DNA of 64,000 nt from Incurvaria masculella (Eukaryota > Arthropoda > Insecta > Lepidoptera > Incurvariidae). The DNA is taken from positions 12,467,001 to 12,531,000 of the forward strand of contig OX335653.1 in assembly GCA_946894095.1 (NCBI GenBank), read 5' to 3'. Made by a program: the position numbers and the translations under genes. This document shows, piece after piece, positions 42,873 to 55,026 of the stretch. Within the stretch, counting starts at the first letter, position 1, and each line of letters starts with the position of its first letter. The notes beneath the pieces were generated by a model. The model worked only from the letters and a program-made list of their open reading frames with translations, had not been told where the DNA came from and did not search any database.

Positions 42873-44577
42873 GAAGTTTATCGTGATGTCGCTGCCGATC
42901 AGCGTCGGCCACCATCGACTTTAACAGTTCCGGTAAAGTGCTTCGTGGCATAGAAGCTAGAGCCAGGTGCTTCTAGGCCTCGGAGATGGCTGAAGTGAAT
43001 GGCGGGTCGCAGCTCATCCCCAAACTCGCGCTCTGGTGAAATTTCAACAGAGCCTTCGGCTGCTTCCTCCTGAGATCAGGGTCGTAGGTCAGTGGCGAAC
43101 GCATAGGACACAAGTAATCATGAGATTATTTGAAAAGGTGAACAGGGAAACAGCTCTATGCAGAATCCTATCTTAGCTCCTAGAGCGCAACGGGTCAAAT
43201 ATTACTCAGGGCACGTAACTTTGGCTGGTACTTCATGTTTCATAAAGTAGACATAAAATTAACTGAACATAATCGCTTGCTGTCTGATGGTGGTTTATGT
43301 CGAAGTGAAAAAAATGGAGGAAGAAAAAAATTAAATGGAACTTAAAAAAAAGATCCAAGGGTTTTTAAAAAATATTTTTTTTTATTTGTAGTACGTTTCT
43401 TACGTCACGCTCTATTTTATAAGCACTTTTTATTAGTTTAAAAAAACTATACTTTCTTGGTTCAGAAAACCTAATGTCACTGGAGAGTTAAATGAATTAA
43501 ATGTAAATCAAGTTTGTATAATTTTGATATCTTTACGAACCACCTAGTCATTTTGAGATGTGACGTCACGCAGATTACAGCAGCTTATCTGACGTCTAAT
43601 AATCGCTTATCAGATTTCCATACGTTTATTCCTAGCACATTGATTTGTAGAAATAGATACAAATACGTTGCTGAATGTCACTAACTCTTACATGTCGAAT
43701 GTCGCGGCAACAATATCTGAGTGATAAGATATATTCATAGATAGTAACTCAACGACTTTGTAAGTATGTACGCAAAGATTTTAGGATCGAGATATGTGAA
43801 CTGAAACAACGAAACTAGTCGGTTCTTGTTAGAATCTTCACCACATCAGATAGATGTAGACAGTATAAGGACGTGACTTGCTATAAACCGTATACATGCA
43901 TTTATTCGTATTATTTCGTATAAGTAAGCTATTTAAAAAACTTTACATAAAGGGATGGCCCATTAATAGCGGTCCAAAAACATTCAATCCGCAAAAATAA
44001 TTCGTTTATATGTTTGGATTTTTACTAACTTTTTTGAATTTCCTCTATTTCTGTCATATAAACCACTCTAGTTGAATTTCTACTCCACTAATCGCTGATT
44101 TTACCAACTCCCGATGTAACCGAAACTTAACAACTCCGATAGTTAACTTTCGGTTACATTGCATATTTACATGTTGTAACCGAAAGATTGAACGTTCGAA
44201 CGCATCACCTTATGAGAATATTTTCTCGTTTCATATTTTTTAGAGTGTGATTTTTTAGTAGGTAGTCGGGTTATAGTTTTTCAACTTACTTTTTTTTCAT
44301 TGGGTTCATTGATCATAATATTTCGCAAGCTGATTTTTCTCATAAAAAGCTGCTCTTCCCACATGTGTACACACTATGCTTAGAGAGATGTTTTGTCTCT
44401 TAAAGTTTGTTTCTATGTAACTGACCATGTAGTACAGCGTGAATTTTTAAAATGAGCATTCATGGCCAAATCTGAAACTATAAGAAATAACGAAAAACAC
44501 TCAAAGAAGTTACGAGGCCGTAACAATCAATCTCGAATCAAACTCGGCACCATCCTATGGTGATCATTAGAACTTAA

Positions 44578-44699
44578 GGTGGCCCAACCCGGTGGGCCTA
44601 ACTCATTCTCAGGCACGGTACAAAACCGTGCTGTTGCGCTCTAGGACCTTCTCTGTTTTAAAGAATAAGACAGGTTCCGTGATGAGGAAGATGCAACAT
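44578..44699 (+). mobile_element. TTAA MITE, 122-bp part (split by inversion)
   Basis: Matches the first 122 bp of the intact copy (2131-2252), after TTAA at 44574-44577. It stops at gatgcaacat exactly where the 41584-42004 piece begins in element coordinates. Confidence 0.88.
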
Positions 44700-45261
44700 A
44701 CAATTGCATTCAATATAATCACATAGATTGTTCTTTCATCTATTTGACATTTCACGCACTACACTCAACGCAATCAATCGCCTATTATCACGCTCTTAAC
44801 TGTCGAAGAAGGTGTATTAATCCAGTAAATTAAGTAATTTTCCCCAACTGACCAAGACAGTATTTAATCCCACAATAGTAAAATACTTAGCAACGCCAAT
44901 GTACCGCCCTGGTATCACATCTGATGCCAGCAAAGTCATCCATCATGCGCTATCTGTCTGCTGGTAGGTAATTGTGTTTCGATTGACGATGCACCTGCAT
45001 GCATAGTGGTCAACACACAAGCAGCACGATCTATCAATACAATCTTAGGACGAATTAGTTCGTATATGTCCACTGGCCATTACCTTAAATTCAGGTATGA
45101 AGTAGGTTGATAAGTATTTAAATACATTTCAATGTAGCCGTGCTCATGGGAGTTGAAGGGAGTTATTTTAAATAGGGAGTTATTTTCAATAGTTTTCAAG
45201 AATTATTTTACTGATTGCGTTAAGAACCAATAGAATAACATCCAGGAGCTAAACAGGCGCC

Positions 45262-45406
45262 AGACGTGAGAAAATATGCGACGGAATTCGTTTTAAATCT
45301 GCACCAATCAGATGCGTTTATGTCAAACCTTTTACATAGAGTATTTGACGTTCATTTCTGATTGGTGCAGAATTTATCGAAATACCTAGCATATTTTCTC
45401 ACATCT
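45262..45406. mobile_element. Small MITE with ~50-bp imperfect arms
   Basis: Left arm 'agacgtgagaaaatatgc' ... 'ctgcaccaatcag' and right arm its approximate complement ('ctgattggtgcag' ... 'gcatattttctcacatct'). No ORF. A C-run follows at 45417-45428. Confidence 0.7.
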
Positions 45407-45604
45407 CTCATCTACCCCCCCCCCCCCCGAAGTTCAGACATCCTGGACGAATTTCGGACAGTGGATTCAAAAAAAATCCTAAATTTTTTATATCCATCAA
45501 CAGTTACTGTTATAACTTGATTCTGTGTAATATAATGTTGTATAGAAAATTAACCACTTGCATCGTTGTTCTATGGCTAATGAAATCTAATGTCATGTTA
45601 TTAT

Positions 45605-46050
45605 ACCGAAACCCCGCATTTCCTAAGGAATTAACCTTTTTTCAATGGCTATGTTCAACTGGATGGAAAACACGAAAGTATTTCATTACCGTTTTGGCCA
45701 TCTTTCCAGTTCAGTTTAAAGTACATCGTATTTCTATGGTTTCAAGCAATGTTTATTAACTAAGGAAGGAAACATACAGTTGCACAACTATAGAGAATCC
45801 CGAATTCTCAGCGAAATGCACATTTCTAACTCGATTTTTTTATGCAACCTGACTATGACGGCTAATACCACATAATTACCGTCATGATATTAGCCCAGTA
45901 CATCACATTCCCGAAGGAATTAGGTACCATGCCCTTTATGAGAACGGCTACACTGAACTGGATAATGTAAGTGGTACATAACCTGGCGTTCCAACCTGCG
46001 ATTTTCGACACAAGGTATAGGCGTTAACCGTTTAGAATCGGGCGTCTATA
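45605..46050 (-). repeat. Two adjacent SINE fragments, antisense
   Basis: The first (45605-45830) has 'tttcctaaggaatta', 'gttcaactggatggaaaaca' and 'cgaaatgcacatttctaact'. The second (45838-46050) starts 'atgcaacctgactatgacgg' and contains 'ttcccgaaggaattaggtac' and 'cggctacactgaactgg'. The join near 45835 marks one SINE next to or inside another. Confidence 0.65.
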
Positions 46051-46394
46051 GTAAGCGATGTTTCGTTCAATTGCATCGATTTAATAATAAGTCACGTAAA
46101 CGTAGCATATTTGTAACTTTACAGTTACTTATCGCGATAACCGCCGATAAGGCAGTACTACTTGAAAAATCACTCAGTCCCCTATCTGGGCGCCGAATCT
46201 GATGAAAATTTCTATGTAAACATCCGTATCGGTCGTGGCCCTGGAATCAACTTCCTTCTGGGGTGACACATTATCACAAATTATGCCATGCTTGCAGTTG
46301 CTGAGGGCAACTAAATATGTGATCCATAGCCTGAGTATAAAGCTTGCTTTGTCTAAGAACATTGGTTCGAAAGATTGTCCTATTTCTACCTTAT

Positions 46395-47080
46395 TCAAGA
46401 TTGTAAAATTTTAGATTCCTTTCTTTTGTTATTGGGTAATTGTAGTTGGTACATCATATACAATTTTAGATGGACGAAGCGGCAGCGCCGGACTTGAGAC
46501 TTTGGCCTCCCTAGTCTTATAGAAGATGGCTGCCCTGTTATTATTTCATGATTAATATGCGAGGAGTTTTTTTTTTCGAAAAAATAAATAAAGTGTTGCA
46601 TGAACGGGCCGGGATGCATATAAGCAACTTGGGTGTGACGGAACAGGCACGAATATAGAAAACAAGCAGAAAATGTTCTCTTGAGGAAAGTTTACGGAGG
46701 TGTGGGATAAGTTCCACAATAGCTGGATATTGTCAACTGAAAGAATATGTAACGAGAAGTAAAGATAACAAATTGAGAATGGTCGAAGTGGCTATGAAGC
46801 ATTTGAAGATTGTAAAAAGTTAGATCCATTTCCTCTGTGGTTTGATAGATTATTTAATTAGATTGGTTAATTATAGTTGGTACATTGTATTGAATTTTAG
46901 ATAGAAACGGCAGTTTTTGCTTCCCTAGGCCTATGGAAAATGGCTGCCCCGTTATTTCATGGGTAGGTACAATGCTCGGATTTTTTTTTCTAAAAAATAA
47001 ATAAAGTGGTGCATGAACGGGCAGTGATTTGAACCAATGACATTTGGAATGGAAGACAAGTCCACACGCTTCTGATCTAC
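46395..47080. repeat. Direct repeat, ~430-bp spacing, with SINE heads
   Basis: The first unit (about 46395-46625) and second (about 46800-47045) share 'attgtagttggtacat' / 'attatagttggtacat', 'gatggctgccc' / 'aatggctgcccc' and 'aaaaaataaataaagtggtg'. The second ends in a SINE tRNA-like head in reverse ('cagtgatttgaaccaatgac'). Probably a duplicated composite of older repeats. Confidence 0.5.
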
Positions 47081-47532
47081 CGGTCGTTCGAAATATTTAT
47101 TATTTCTTTGATTAAAGTGAAGTTAGGAATGCGGTCACGATAAATACGTGAAGAGCCCTTTCAAAGATTCACTTTACCGCAAGTTGCCGTACAATTGAGT
47201 AACAAATCGCCGTATCTAAATGTGTCCCATAGGTAGTCGAATTCGTCCGAGACGTCAGATTAGCGTGACGGCCGATAATATGGTAATGCACTGGGAGATA
47301 CGAATATGGAGCCCGCGTGGGAGTAACCTCACAGCGCGAGCCTTCATGGGCAGCGAGTCATAATTACTTTATTACAGACCAAGTTATTTGGATTAGGATA
47401 ACAATGCGGAGGAGAAAGCTGTGGCTTCGTGGAGGGCTTTAGGAAACTCAATGAAAGTCTCATTTTCAAAATGGTTTTCCGGTAAAGGATCTTAAGAGAG
47501 ACGCCAATATTGTCGAATGTCGACCTTGAAGC

Positions 47533-48070
47533 GAGGACACATTAATTAAAGAAAGAAAGCAAAAGAACTAGGTACTTTATGATTGCATGGCTGGAGTGGA
47601 AAGTAGTTTTTTTACAGCTTTCTTTATTGAGTTAAAGTGTCCTCGCTTTACGGTAAATTTTAGGTCCATATCAAATTTGTTGAAAAATGCGATGTACTTG
47701 CTTAGTACAAGAAGGATATTTTTCTCAAGTCAAAGTAAGAGTAGCCCTAGCGTTTGATACCAAATATGATATTGGTGACGACGAAAAATCTTTGCAGTCA
47801 ATGTCCGCAACGCAGGTAAAGCGCTAAATCAATGTCATTTGATTCAATGATTACCGGAGAAGATACTGTACAAGAATTTTAAATTAGGGGTACAGAGCCG
47901 GTGTTCATAAAACTAATATTATATTCTTATATTCAGAAAGTCGTTATTTTCACAGCTTTCTTTTCTTAATGAATGTGTCCTTAGTTCACCGTCAGTTTTA
48001 TAAACATTTACGATTCGTTGAAAAAAAGAACTTACTTGATTAAAAGTATATTTTATTAAAGTCAAATATG
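47533..48070. repeat. Diverged inverted and direct repeats around 'cgaggacac'
   Basis: 47533-47565 (gaagcgaggacacatt...aagaaagc) is inverted near 47615-47655 (gctttctttattgagttaaa, gtgtcctcgcttt) and repeated more loosely at 47955-48070 (agctttctttt, atgtgtccttagtt). A related piece lies inside the SINE at 32854-33035. Confidence 0.45.
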
Positions 48071-48204
48071 TTCTCTTCCTTATATCATCTAGCCTACGCC
48101 TTCAGCTAGTTCGGAGAGTTCAAAACTGCGGCTGATGCATACACTTATCCATATAAGAAAAACAAGGTGTCCTACGACGCCCATGGGTTTTCGAACATTC
48201 AGTA

Positions 48205-48330
48205 TGAGAGTTCAATGAAATAAAGGTAAGGTCCAGACATGGCACCTATTCCTGTGAATGCGGTGTGTTAGGTTAATAGCATGACGATGGGTGTGGTAAA
48301 ACCCATCAATTGTCTCTTGGTTACATAAAA
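48205..48330 (+). repeat. SINE tail fragment
   Basis: Diverged 3' half: 'gtccagacatggcacctatt', 'cctgtgaatgcggtgtgtta', 'ggttacataaaaaa'. Confidence 0.55.
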
Positions 48331-49213
48331 AAGGTACAGGTAATTATTTCATGGTTGTGGAAAACATGTAAAAATATACCTAGCAGCACTGCAATTTATA
48401 AATGTTATTAATTATTTACGTTCAGGAAAGTTTCTTTACGTCTATCGTTTATAAAATTCAGTGCTATTCGGCGATGATGCAACCAAACCAAACAATGTTT
48501 ATCTGTCTACCTTGATGAACTTTAAAGAATTGATGGTTTGTTGGCAAGTGACGTACTGATCCACGGCATTAGGTCCGATAAATGATTGTTTCGTACGCCC
48601 AGTAGCGACATGTGGGTGGTTTTAATTTAGTTTAGAAATTGATAACTTTGAATAATGATGTTGGGAAAGTGGGAAGATATAGTCGGAGGCACTTTAATAT
48701 TTGTACGTTATCTCATGTTTGTATTATGGTTAATGATATTTTCGTCTCGTGGGCCCGCTTGACGGGCCATGAGCTAATCGCTTTAATCGCTCGCCGCTCT
48801 AAGGGGTCGTCCTTCAATCACGTGAGGCTCGAACGTAAAGACACACAGAGTCAACTGACGGCTGAGACCTAAATTGTTTCATACAAAATGTTCTGATTTT
48901 TTATTATTTTACCAAAACATGCCATGTAGCTTTAAAATAATGATCTGAAGTTATGTTTCAAGACTTACTTTGAAATAATGAGAAAAAGATAAGACATATG
49001 GCCTACAAAAACGGTAGGTCACTGGAAAAAAAAGTACATTTATCTTGGTTACTACGCACGTTCACCTCATAATCCACAAAGGCACAGGTGATCATGGATT
49101 CAACGTATGATTTTTAAAGGAAATTTGAGAAATAACAACTACGTAATTTGTAAAAATGAATTTTTCATATGATCTAATGAGCTGTGTACTTCTAGCGATT
49201 TAAACAATCGACA

Positions 49214-49282
49214 CATAGCCTGCTGTATTGTTTTGCGTCTGTGTGTGACACACACAAACACAAAACAATACAGCAGGCTATG
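49214..49282. mobile_element. 69-bp palindrome, minimal form of the 53632-55026 element
   Basis: Starts catagcctgctgtattg and ends with the complement (caatacagcaggctatg), almost nothing but two terminal repeats. Flanks atcgaca and gtcgaca look like a 7-bp target duplication with one change. Confidence 0.75.
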
Positions 49283-49849
49283 GTCGACACATATCGGGTA
49301 GATATGTTCATCTTTGTCCAACTCGCGGTAGTGGTGCCTATGTTGACGTCTCACTCCCGCACCTGTTCGTCTGGTAAGCCCTCATGCTAGGTCGGTGGTT
49401 CGAACAGGGGCGAGGGGGTCAGAAAATCCTCATGATTAATCACGTATTTTTTATTATATATTTCTATTAAAACAGATTCTAAAAATATCTGACATTTTCA
49501 ATAAACCAATACTGGGATCACCAAGTGGAGGGGGGGTATAAAAGTGGCTCGAAAACATCACGGATTAATGGATGACCCCTAAAAAGTAGGCTCGGACGGA
49601 CGAGTTCACCGAGTTTTTCCTTTTAAGATTATTAAAGCCCTTTCGCTTTGTATAAAGACTTAGCGGTCTATGTTTTTTCGTGTGATGGCATTTGTCTGTC
49701 TGTTCCAGCACTTGTAATATTTTGATGACAGTGAATTTTGCTGAAGCCGCTGAGCCTATTTTGACGAATTTGGGTATAGAAATAGTCTGGACTTTGGAGA
49801 AGGCTACATTTTGTGATAAAATAGGGGTTGAAAGTTCGTATGGGGAACT

Positions 49850-49925
49850 TAACTGATATCCGTGATATACGCCTTGAAAAATTTGTTTACAAATACAAAA
49901 AGGCGTATATCATGGATATAAGTTA
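49850..49925 (+). other. 76-nt hairpin, miRNA-precursor-like size
   Basis: Arms 49850-49875 and 49900-49925 pair over 26 bp with two mismatches seen (taactgatatccgtgatata side); the loop is 24 nt. The dimensions fit a pre-miRNA, but a small MITE would look the same. I do not recognise a seed. Confidence 0.25.
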
Positions 49926-50149
49926 ATTTATAAAAAAATCTACAGACGTAGATCTCAGTTGATTTATATATTGAGCAAAATTTCAGAAAAAAAGAACTCG
50001 ATCACCTCATTATCCTCTTAATTTGCTATACTATAGTTACTTATTTTTTTTAAGGAGAACGATCGTGGTGCCATATACTTTCACACACACACCCCCTTTA
50101 GCCATCGAAACGCTGCGATACATACCGTGTTCAAGTGGTTACAAAATTC

Positions 50150-50295
50150 AATAGTCTCCCGCGGTCCGGCCGCCCCGGCCGCCGGTGTGACGTCACGTGA
50201 CGTGACGTGACGCGAGTTGACGTAAACACGCAAAGTTAACCAGCCCTTACTCTTCACCCCTCGCGCGCGCCCGCACCCCGCCCGTCACATTGTCG
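50150..50295. promoter_or_regulatory. CpG-rich cluster of CRE and E-box cores
   Basis: 'tccggccgccccggccgccg' is followed by tgacgtca, cacgtg and three cgtga steps (cacgtgacgtgacgtgacg), then a second GC block (cgcgcgcgcccgcaccccgc). No ORF or repeat match. The density of CREB/ATF and bHLH core sites suggests a regulatory element or start region. Confidence 0.4.
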
Positions 50296-52298
50296 CTACT
50301 TCGAGCTGGTTTTTTGATTGAAGGAGTTCATTGAAGATTAGTCGACTCGATGATTGCTGGTTTGAGGGTCATGCAAAGAATCAGGACAAAACAACATTAA
50401 CCCAAGCGGAGCCGGGTACGTTATAAACCAGTGAAGCTTCTTTGCGAATCGTTCTACACTGAGTCAACTGTATACCCGGACCAATCAGGGTGTGTTATGT
50501 AGTTTGACTACCAGTCAGACAGACTGAACCACCTGCTTTTGATGGCGATTATACGTTTGCATAGCTTAATAATTGCCATCAAAGATATTTACCATTACGG
50601 TAATAAGGGTGATGTTAAGTGTGAGAGTGGGGAAAAAAAACGAGGTCTTTTGGTCGGACTTTAACTGGTATATATCATATCATAAAACTTGCCAGAAATA
50701 CATTAACACATTTGCAAATGTTTGAGTAAACTAAAAGCAATCGCTTCGACCATTAAATCAATTTCTAAGCATCAAGATAATTTGAAAATAATTATGAGTG
50801 GAATTTTGACTTAGACTGATTTACTGAAAATGAAAGTTTGGCAGCAGCATTTCGGCAGTCATTCATACTAGTGTTATGGCATAAATGTGGACGTGAAAAA
50901 AATACCTATAAACTCGTAAAGCTACTTTGCGGGTTCTTCTTCACTGCGTTAACTGAATCCGCTAATGAAAAAGAGTGTGACATGACTTACAGTATTTTGA
51001 CGACCAGAAGTTTAATTAAATGTAATTGGAAATGGAAATGCATTTCGTTCATGAAAAGTTTCCAACAAACGCTTGGGTTTGTTTTATTCCTTTACAGTTT
51101 CCTATATTTTCTATAGCCCTTTCTTAATGGTAAATTCTAAATAAATATTCTTGTTAGGTTCTAGAAGGTTTTTTTCGTTTCATCGGTACATATACATACA
51201 TGTTTCATACCTACTCAGAGACAGCCACCCCACCCATTGAAGCCAATTACTGGTACTTACATATCATGAGAGTAATTTTCTTATGTAGGTTCAACCCACG
51301 CAACAATTTTCCATTTGGCCAAGCTTGCTCTTGTCACATCACCGCTGTCTAGATTGTTCAACTCGCAAGACGTTTAAACATGGCACGGACCAATGTCGAT
51401 TCATCTAGTATTCGAAGGAATTGCTAACATGAGAATGTGAAATTCTTCTTTTACTGACCCAAATTTTCGTCGTGTATTTATTTGAACTTAATCTTAAAAT
51501 ATTAGCGGTTCAATGCGATTCAATATATGTAAGTATGTGTACAATGGCGATGCTGAGTTGGTATTGATGTTCAGAGCGAATGAGTGACGAAATCACGGTG
51601 GACAGATTTACAGATCCTAAGTTAAACGACTTACTTCACTTCACACTATACTCAAAAAACAAAATTGCTTGATTATTATAGTTCTTTATTCATAATTCTA
51701 GAATTAGAAAATTGCTTGTACACTACATTTCTTTAATAAACAACGTAATTAATAACAAAAAAACATTAAAACATAAATTTTGTTCCTAACTTAAATATGA
51801 AAAAAACACCCATTGGCACTGTGTCCATGCATCGTATCCGATACGCAGACATTGCAACATTTACCCGCTGAATATCTAAAGGACTGCGTTATCGAGAAAA
51901 CTGCTCACCGATTGCCTGTCGATTAAATAAGTAATTTATAGTGGCATTGAATAAATAATATTGTAATGGCTACTGAATATACACTTGTAAGATGAAAATA
52001 TAGTACGAACCTTACACACTTTAACAAAAATAAGTGCGCAACAATGCCGCGGCGTCTCGGCCAGTGTATTATAAAGCGATTATTTCTACGGCAATATTTA
52101 CCCCGCGCCGGAATCGAACGAGGGTCAAGTGTGCGGGGGGCCTTATCTGCCGCGAGCATCTAGCGAGCCGCACGCACTCCGCTGTGTACCAGCTACCATG
52201 GAAAGACGTGAGTAGCAACCGTAACTCGCAGGCATCGAGTGAGTTCGCTTACGAATTCGCTAACTTATTCTCGAGTACCAACAAACGTAAGAACACAA

Positions 52299-52430
52299 AC
52301 AGTCGTATTCAGAGAGCAACTGTCAAAACTTAGTACGAGATTAGCACCGGACTAACCATACAAAAACCGGTGTAGTCAGGCGGATTAAAGTTAGTCCGCC
52401 CTCTCTGAATTAGAGTTAGAACTTCACAGG
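52299..52430. mobile_element. Small MITE related to the core of the hAT-like element
   Basis: Contains 'gagattagcaccggactaac' and 'catacaaaaaccggtgtagt', also present in the hAT-like element (14147-14250, 14633-14735). Ends 'gtattcagagag' / 'ctctctgaatta' are inverted. Confidence 0.65.
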
Positions 52431-52669
52431 AACTGCCGGACTCGGAGCGTCAATAAACAAAGTGGGACAAATTCGCAAAGTGGTATTCACGAACGACAGA
52501 TGATAGCTCGAGCTTGCGTTTGCCGACACTTACGCTACTTTGTGTCAGCAGCGTCGCATCTTGATTGGTCAGTTTGTAGAATATCATTCGGTAGCATAAA
52601 AAAAGCTGCAAGCGTGAATGAACATTGCATCGCGTTCGGATGTTCTCGAAAAGTCAATGTATGACTCTC

Positions 52670-53105
52670 CAGAACACTATTTAGTGCAACAAATATTCGA
52701 TGTTGCGCGTTCCGAATTCGTAAGCGAACTAACTACAGAGTTCGTCCATAGTATAGTCCCCGTTGCCACCTCAATTGGCGTTTACGCCAAACCGATTGAC
52801 TAGCGTTTTCAAATGTATGGGGAAATTGAACAAAATACGTCGATGTTGCCGTTGACGCGGACTCTGCATTTTCATACAAATCGGAAGTTTGAGTATGACT
52901 TTGACAGCTTGAAGAAGTAAAACCACAGAATAACAATTAAAAACTTGTATGGAGTTTGACGTTTTTACGTAACTTTGAAGTTCCGTAAACACCTATTGAG
53001 GTGAGAGAGGATTCGGACTCACCTCTCAGTTAGACATTTTCCACCAACTCGTGGCTACGCTGGCGACACACGAATGAGTTTCGATCGCTACTCCTGTCCT
53101 TCCAT
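52670..53105 (+). repeat. Interspersed repeat N split by a MITE
   Basis: 52670-52760 ('cactatttagtgcaac', 'gatgttgcgcgttccgaatt') and 53007-53105 ('actcgtggctacgctggcga', 'cacgaatgagtttcgatcgc') match one continuous stretch at 57360-57540 in reverse. The 237-bp MITE at 52767-53003 lies between them. Confidence 0.65.
52767..53003. mobile_element. MITE copy 2 of the 28734-29030 family
   Basis: Ends cacctcaattggcgtttacg and near-complement cgtaaacacctattgaggtg. 'gacagcttgaagaagtaaaa' is shared with copy 1; about 60 bp of the middle is missing. Confidence 0.75.
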
Positions 53106-53631
53106 GCTCGCTGCTGTGTACTACTCAGTACTACGCCGCACACACACCTCTGTTTAGTTTGACTTTGAACGTATGAATTTCGTGATTTTGTGGACATGAG
53201 AGAACACGTATTTGGATGTGATTTTTTTGTAACTGAACATGGATGGCTCATACTTTATTTATACTATGTCCACCGTCATGATATGGCTGGATTAAAAAAA
53301 TGCTCTAGAGGTGCGTTGCTCTTATTACATTGTTTTAATTTACGATATTCTTACTTCTCATTCATAACATATCTGCTGAAATTGAAATCCTTAAAAATAT
53401 CTTATTTCAAATTTATTAAATGTTAATTAATTAAATTAGGTACTAAAAGTTATATTTATTTTTTATCCAGTGCTCCAGAGAAAGGTTGGATGGAGAAAAA
53501 TAAGGGATTCAAGATCCATACACTGAGTGATGCTATATACCGTTTATTGCTCTGATACTCGAGACCTACGGTAAGAATTGGATTTCGTGCGGACGGGCGT
53601 GGCGGCGTAATGCCAACAAGTAATACGTAGT

Positions 53632-55026
53632 CATAGCCTGCTGTATTGTTTTGTGTTTGTGTGTGTGTTACAAGCCGTGAAGTAGGATTAGCAGCGTCCC
53701 ATTTTCAGGTAGTGGTAGGCCTACCGATATCTTAGCTTTGTATGAAGGCTCTTTCTATCTTATCGAGCTGAGGTCAAAATATTATCGAAAGACGCTGATT
53801 ATAGCCTTGTTCTAGGTATTAATTAGCCTTTTCTTACTTAATTAATGTAACTGTATCTTTTAGCAATAGTTTTTATGAGTGAATGATCATAAATTGTTTG
53901 CTATTTCGTGATTGGAATTAATGTAACAAATTAATCATTTTATTAATACGTTATAATTAATTTGTTACTGTGAAAAATGTGCATTACTTTAGAGAGTGGA
54001 GCTAAAATAAAATATATGTATTATTTATATTTAGTTTATTGGTTCTTATTTTCTAAGCACAAATATCTCCAAACATAGATAGATATTCAAACATTCATTT
54101 TCAATTATTGACGCAACTACCTAAGACACAAAAAATATAATATTTACTACATATAATCTGCAAATATAGTAGAAAAGTTAGTAGAAAAATATAGAGGACA
54201 TCATATTTGCTAGATATATCTACAAAAATGGCATAATTTCTTTATGTAATAGAACCTGCCTCAAACACAAGGAAATTCATATCTACTACATATTTATCAA
54301 TGACAATTTTCCGCGATTAAGGCAGGCCCTGGGATAGCTCCTAAATACTATTTGCTGTGTTGAGCTTGACTAATGATAATGTAATATGTCTAGTTCAATA
54401 TGTACGTAGGTATATGAAGCTTCAGGAAGGAGTCATTTTAAAATACATATCTTTATCGTTTAATCTGTTGCCATGTCTAAATACGTTTTCACTTAAATAT
54501 GCTGCTACATTGAACTTTCAGAATAGATATCGACATTATATATAGGATTCTACATTAAGAATTCTTCTTTATTATATAAATCTAATCTTATTTAATCAAA
54601 TAATGTATATAGTGTGAAACAAAATAATTCTTAAACAAAATAAAACCACCTAAATTATATATAACTAAACTAGCTCTTTTATTTAACAGAATGGGACTAT
54701 AAGTACTCGGAAACATTTAAATCCAGTCACTGTCACACATATTTTGGCGCACACACTTCACTAACTTTCTTGTGTATGATTTTTAGAGGTTCACTGCTTG
54801 TAGAAACACCACTTATTTACATAATAACAACCAAATCAACACATTTGAGTCAAATCACGAACGAACGAATCAAGCGCACTTCATAGCTGGCGGCACTAAG
54901 CATACTGAAAGGCGGGCCGGTACAATGTCGGAGCTACCTGCGTGTAGGCCTACGACTCGACGTACCGAATTTCTACTTCACGGCTTGTAACACACACACA
55001 AACGCAAAACAATACAGCAGGCTATG
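53632..55026. mobile_element. 1.4-kb TIR element with 7-bp TSD
   Basis: Inverted ends of about 54 bp (catagcctgctgtattg ... acaagccgtgaagtag), one mismatch seen, include a (gt)n tract. The flanks acgtagt (53625-53631, 55027-55033) are a 7-bp target duplication. The AT-rich interior has no transposase-like frame. The same ends form the 69-bp palindrome at 49214-49282. Superfamily not assigned. Confidence 0.82.

Noticed and set aside
42890..43085. GC-richer stretch that might be a lost exon
   Set aside because: Neither strand gives a continuous frame of useful length or a recognisable motif.
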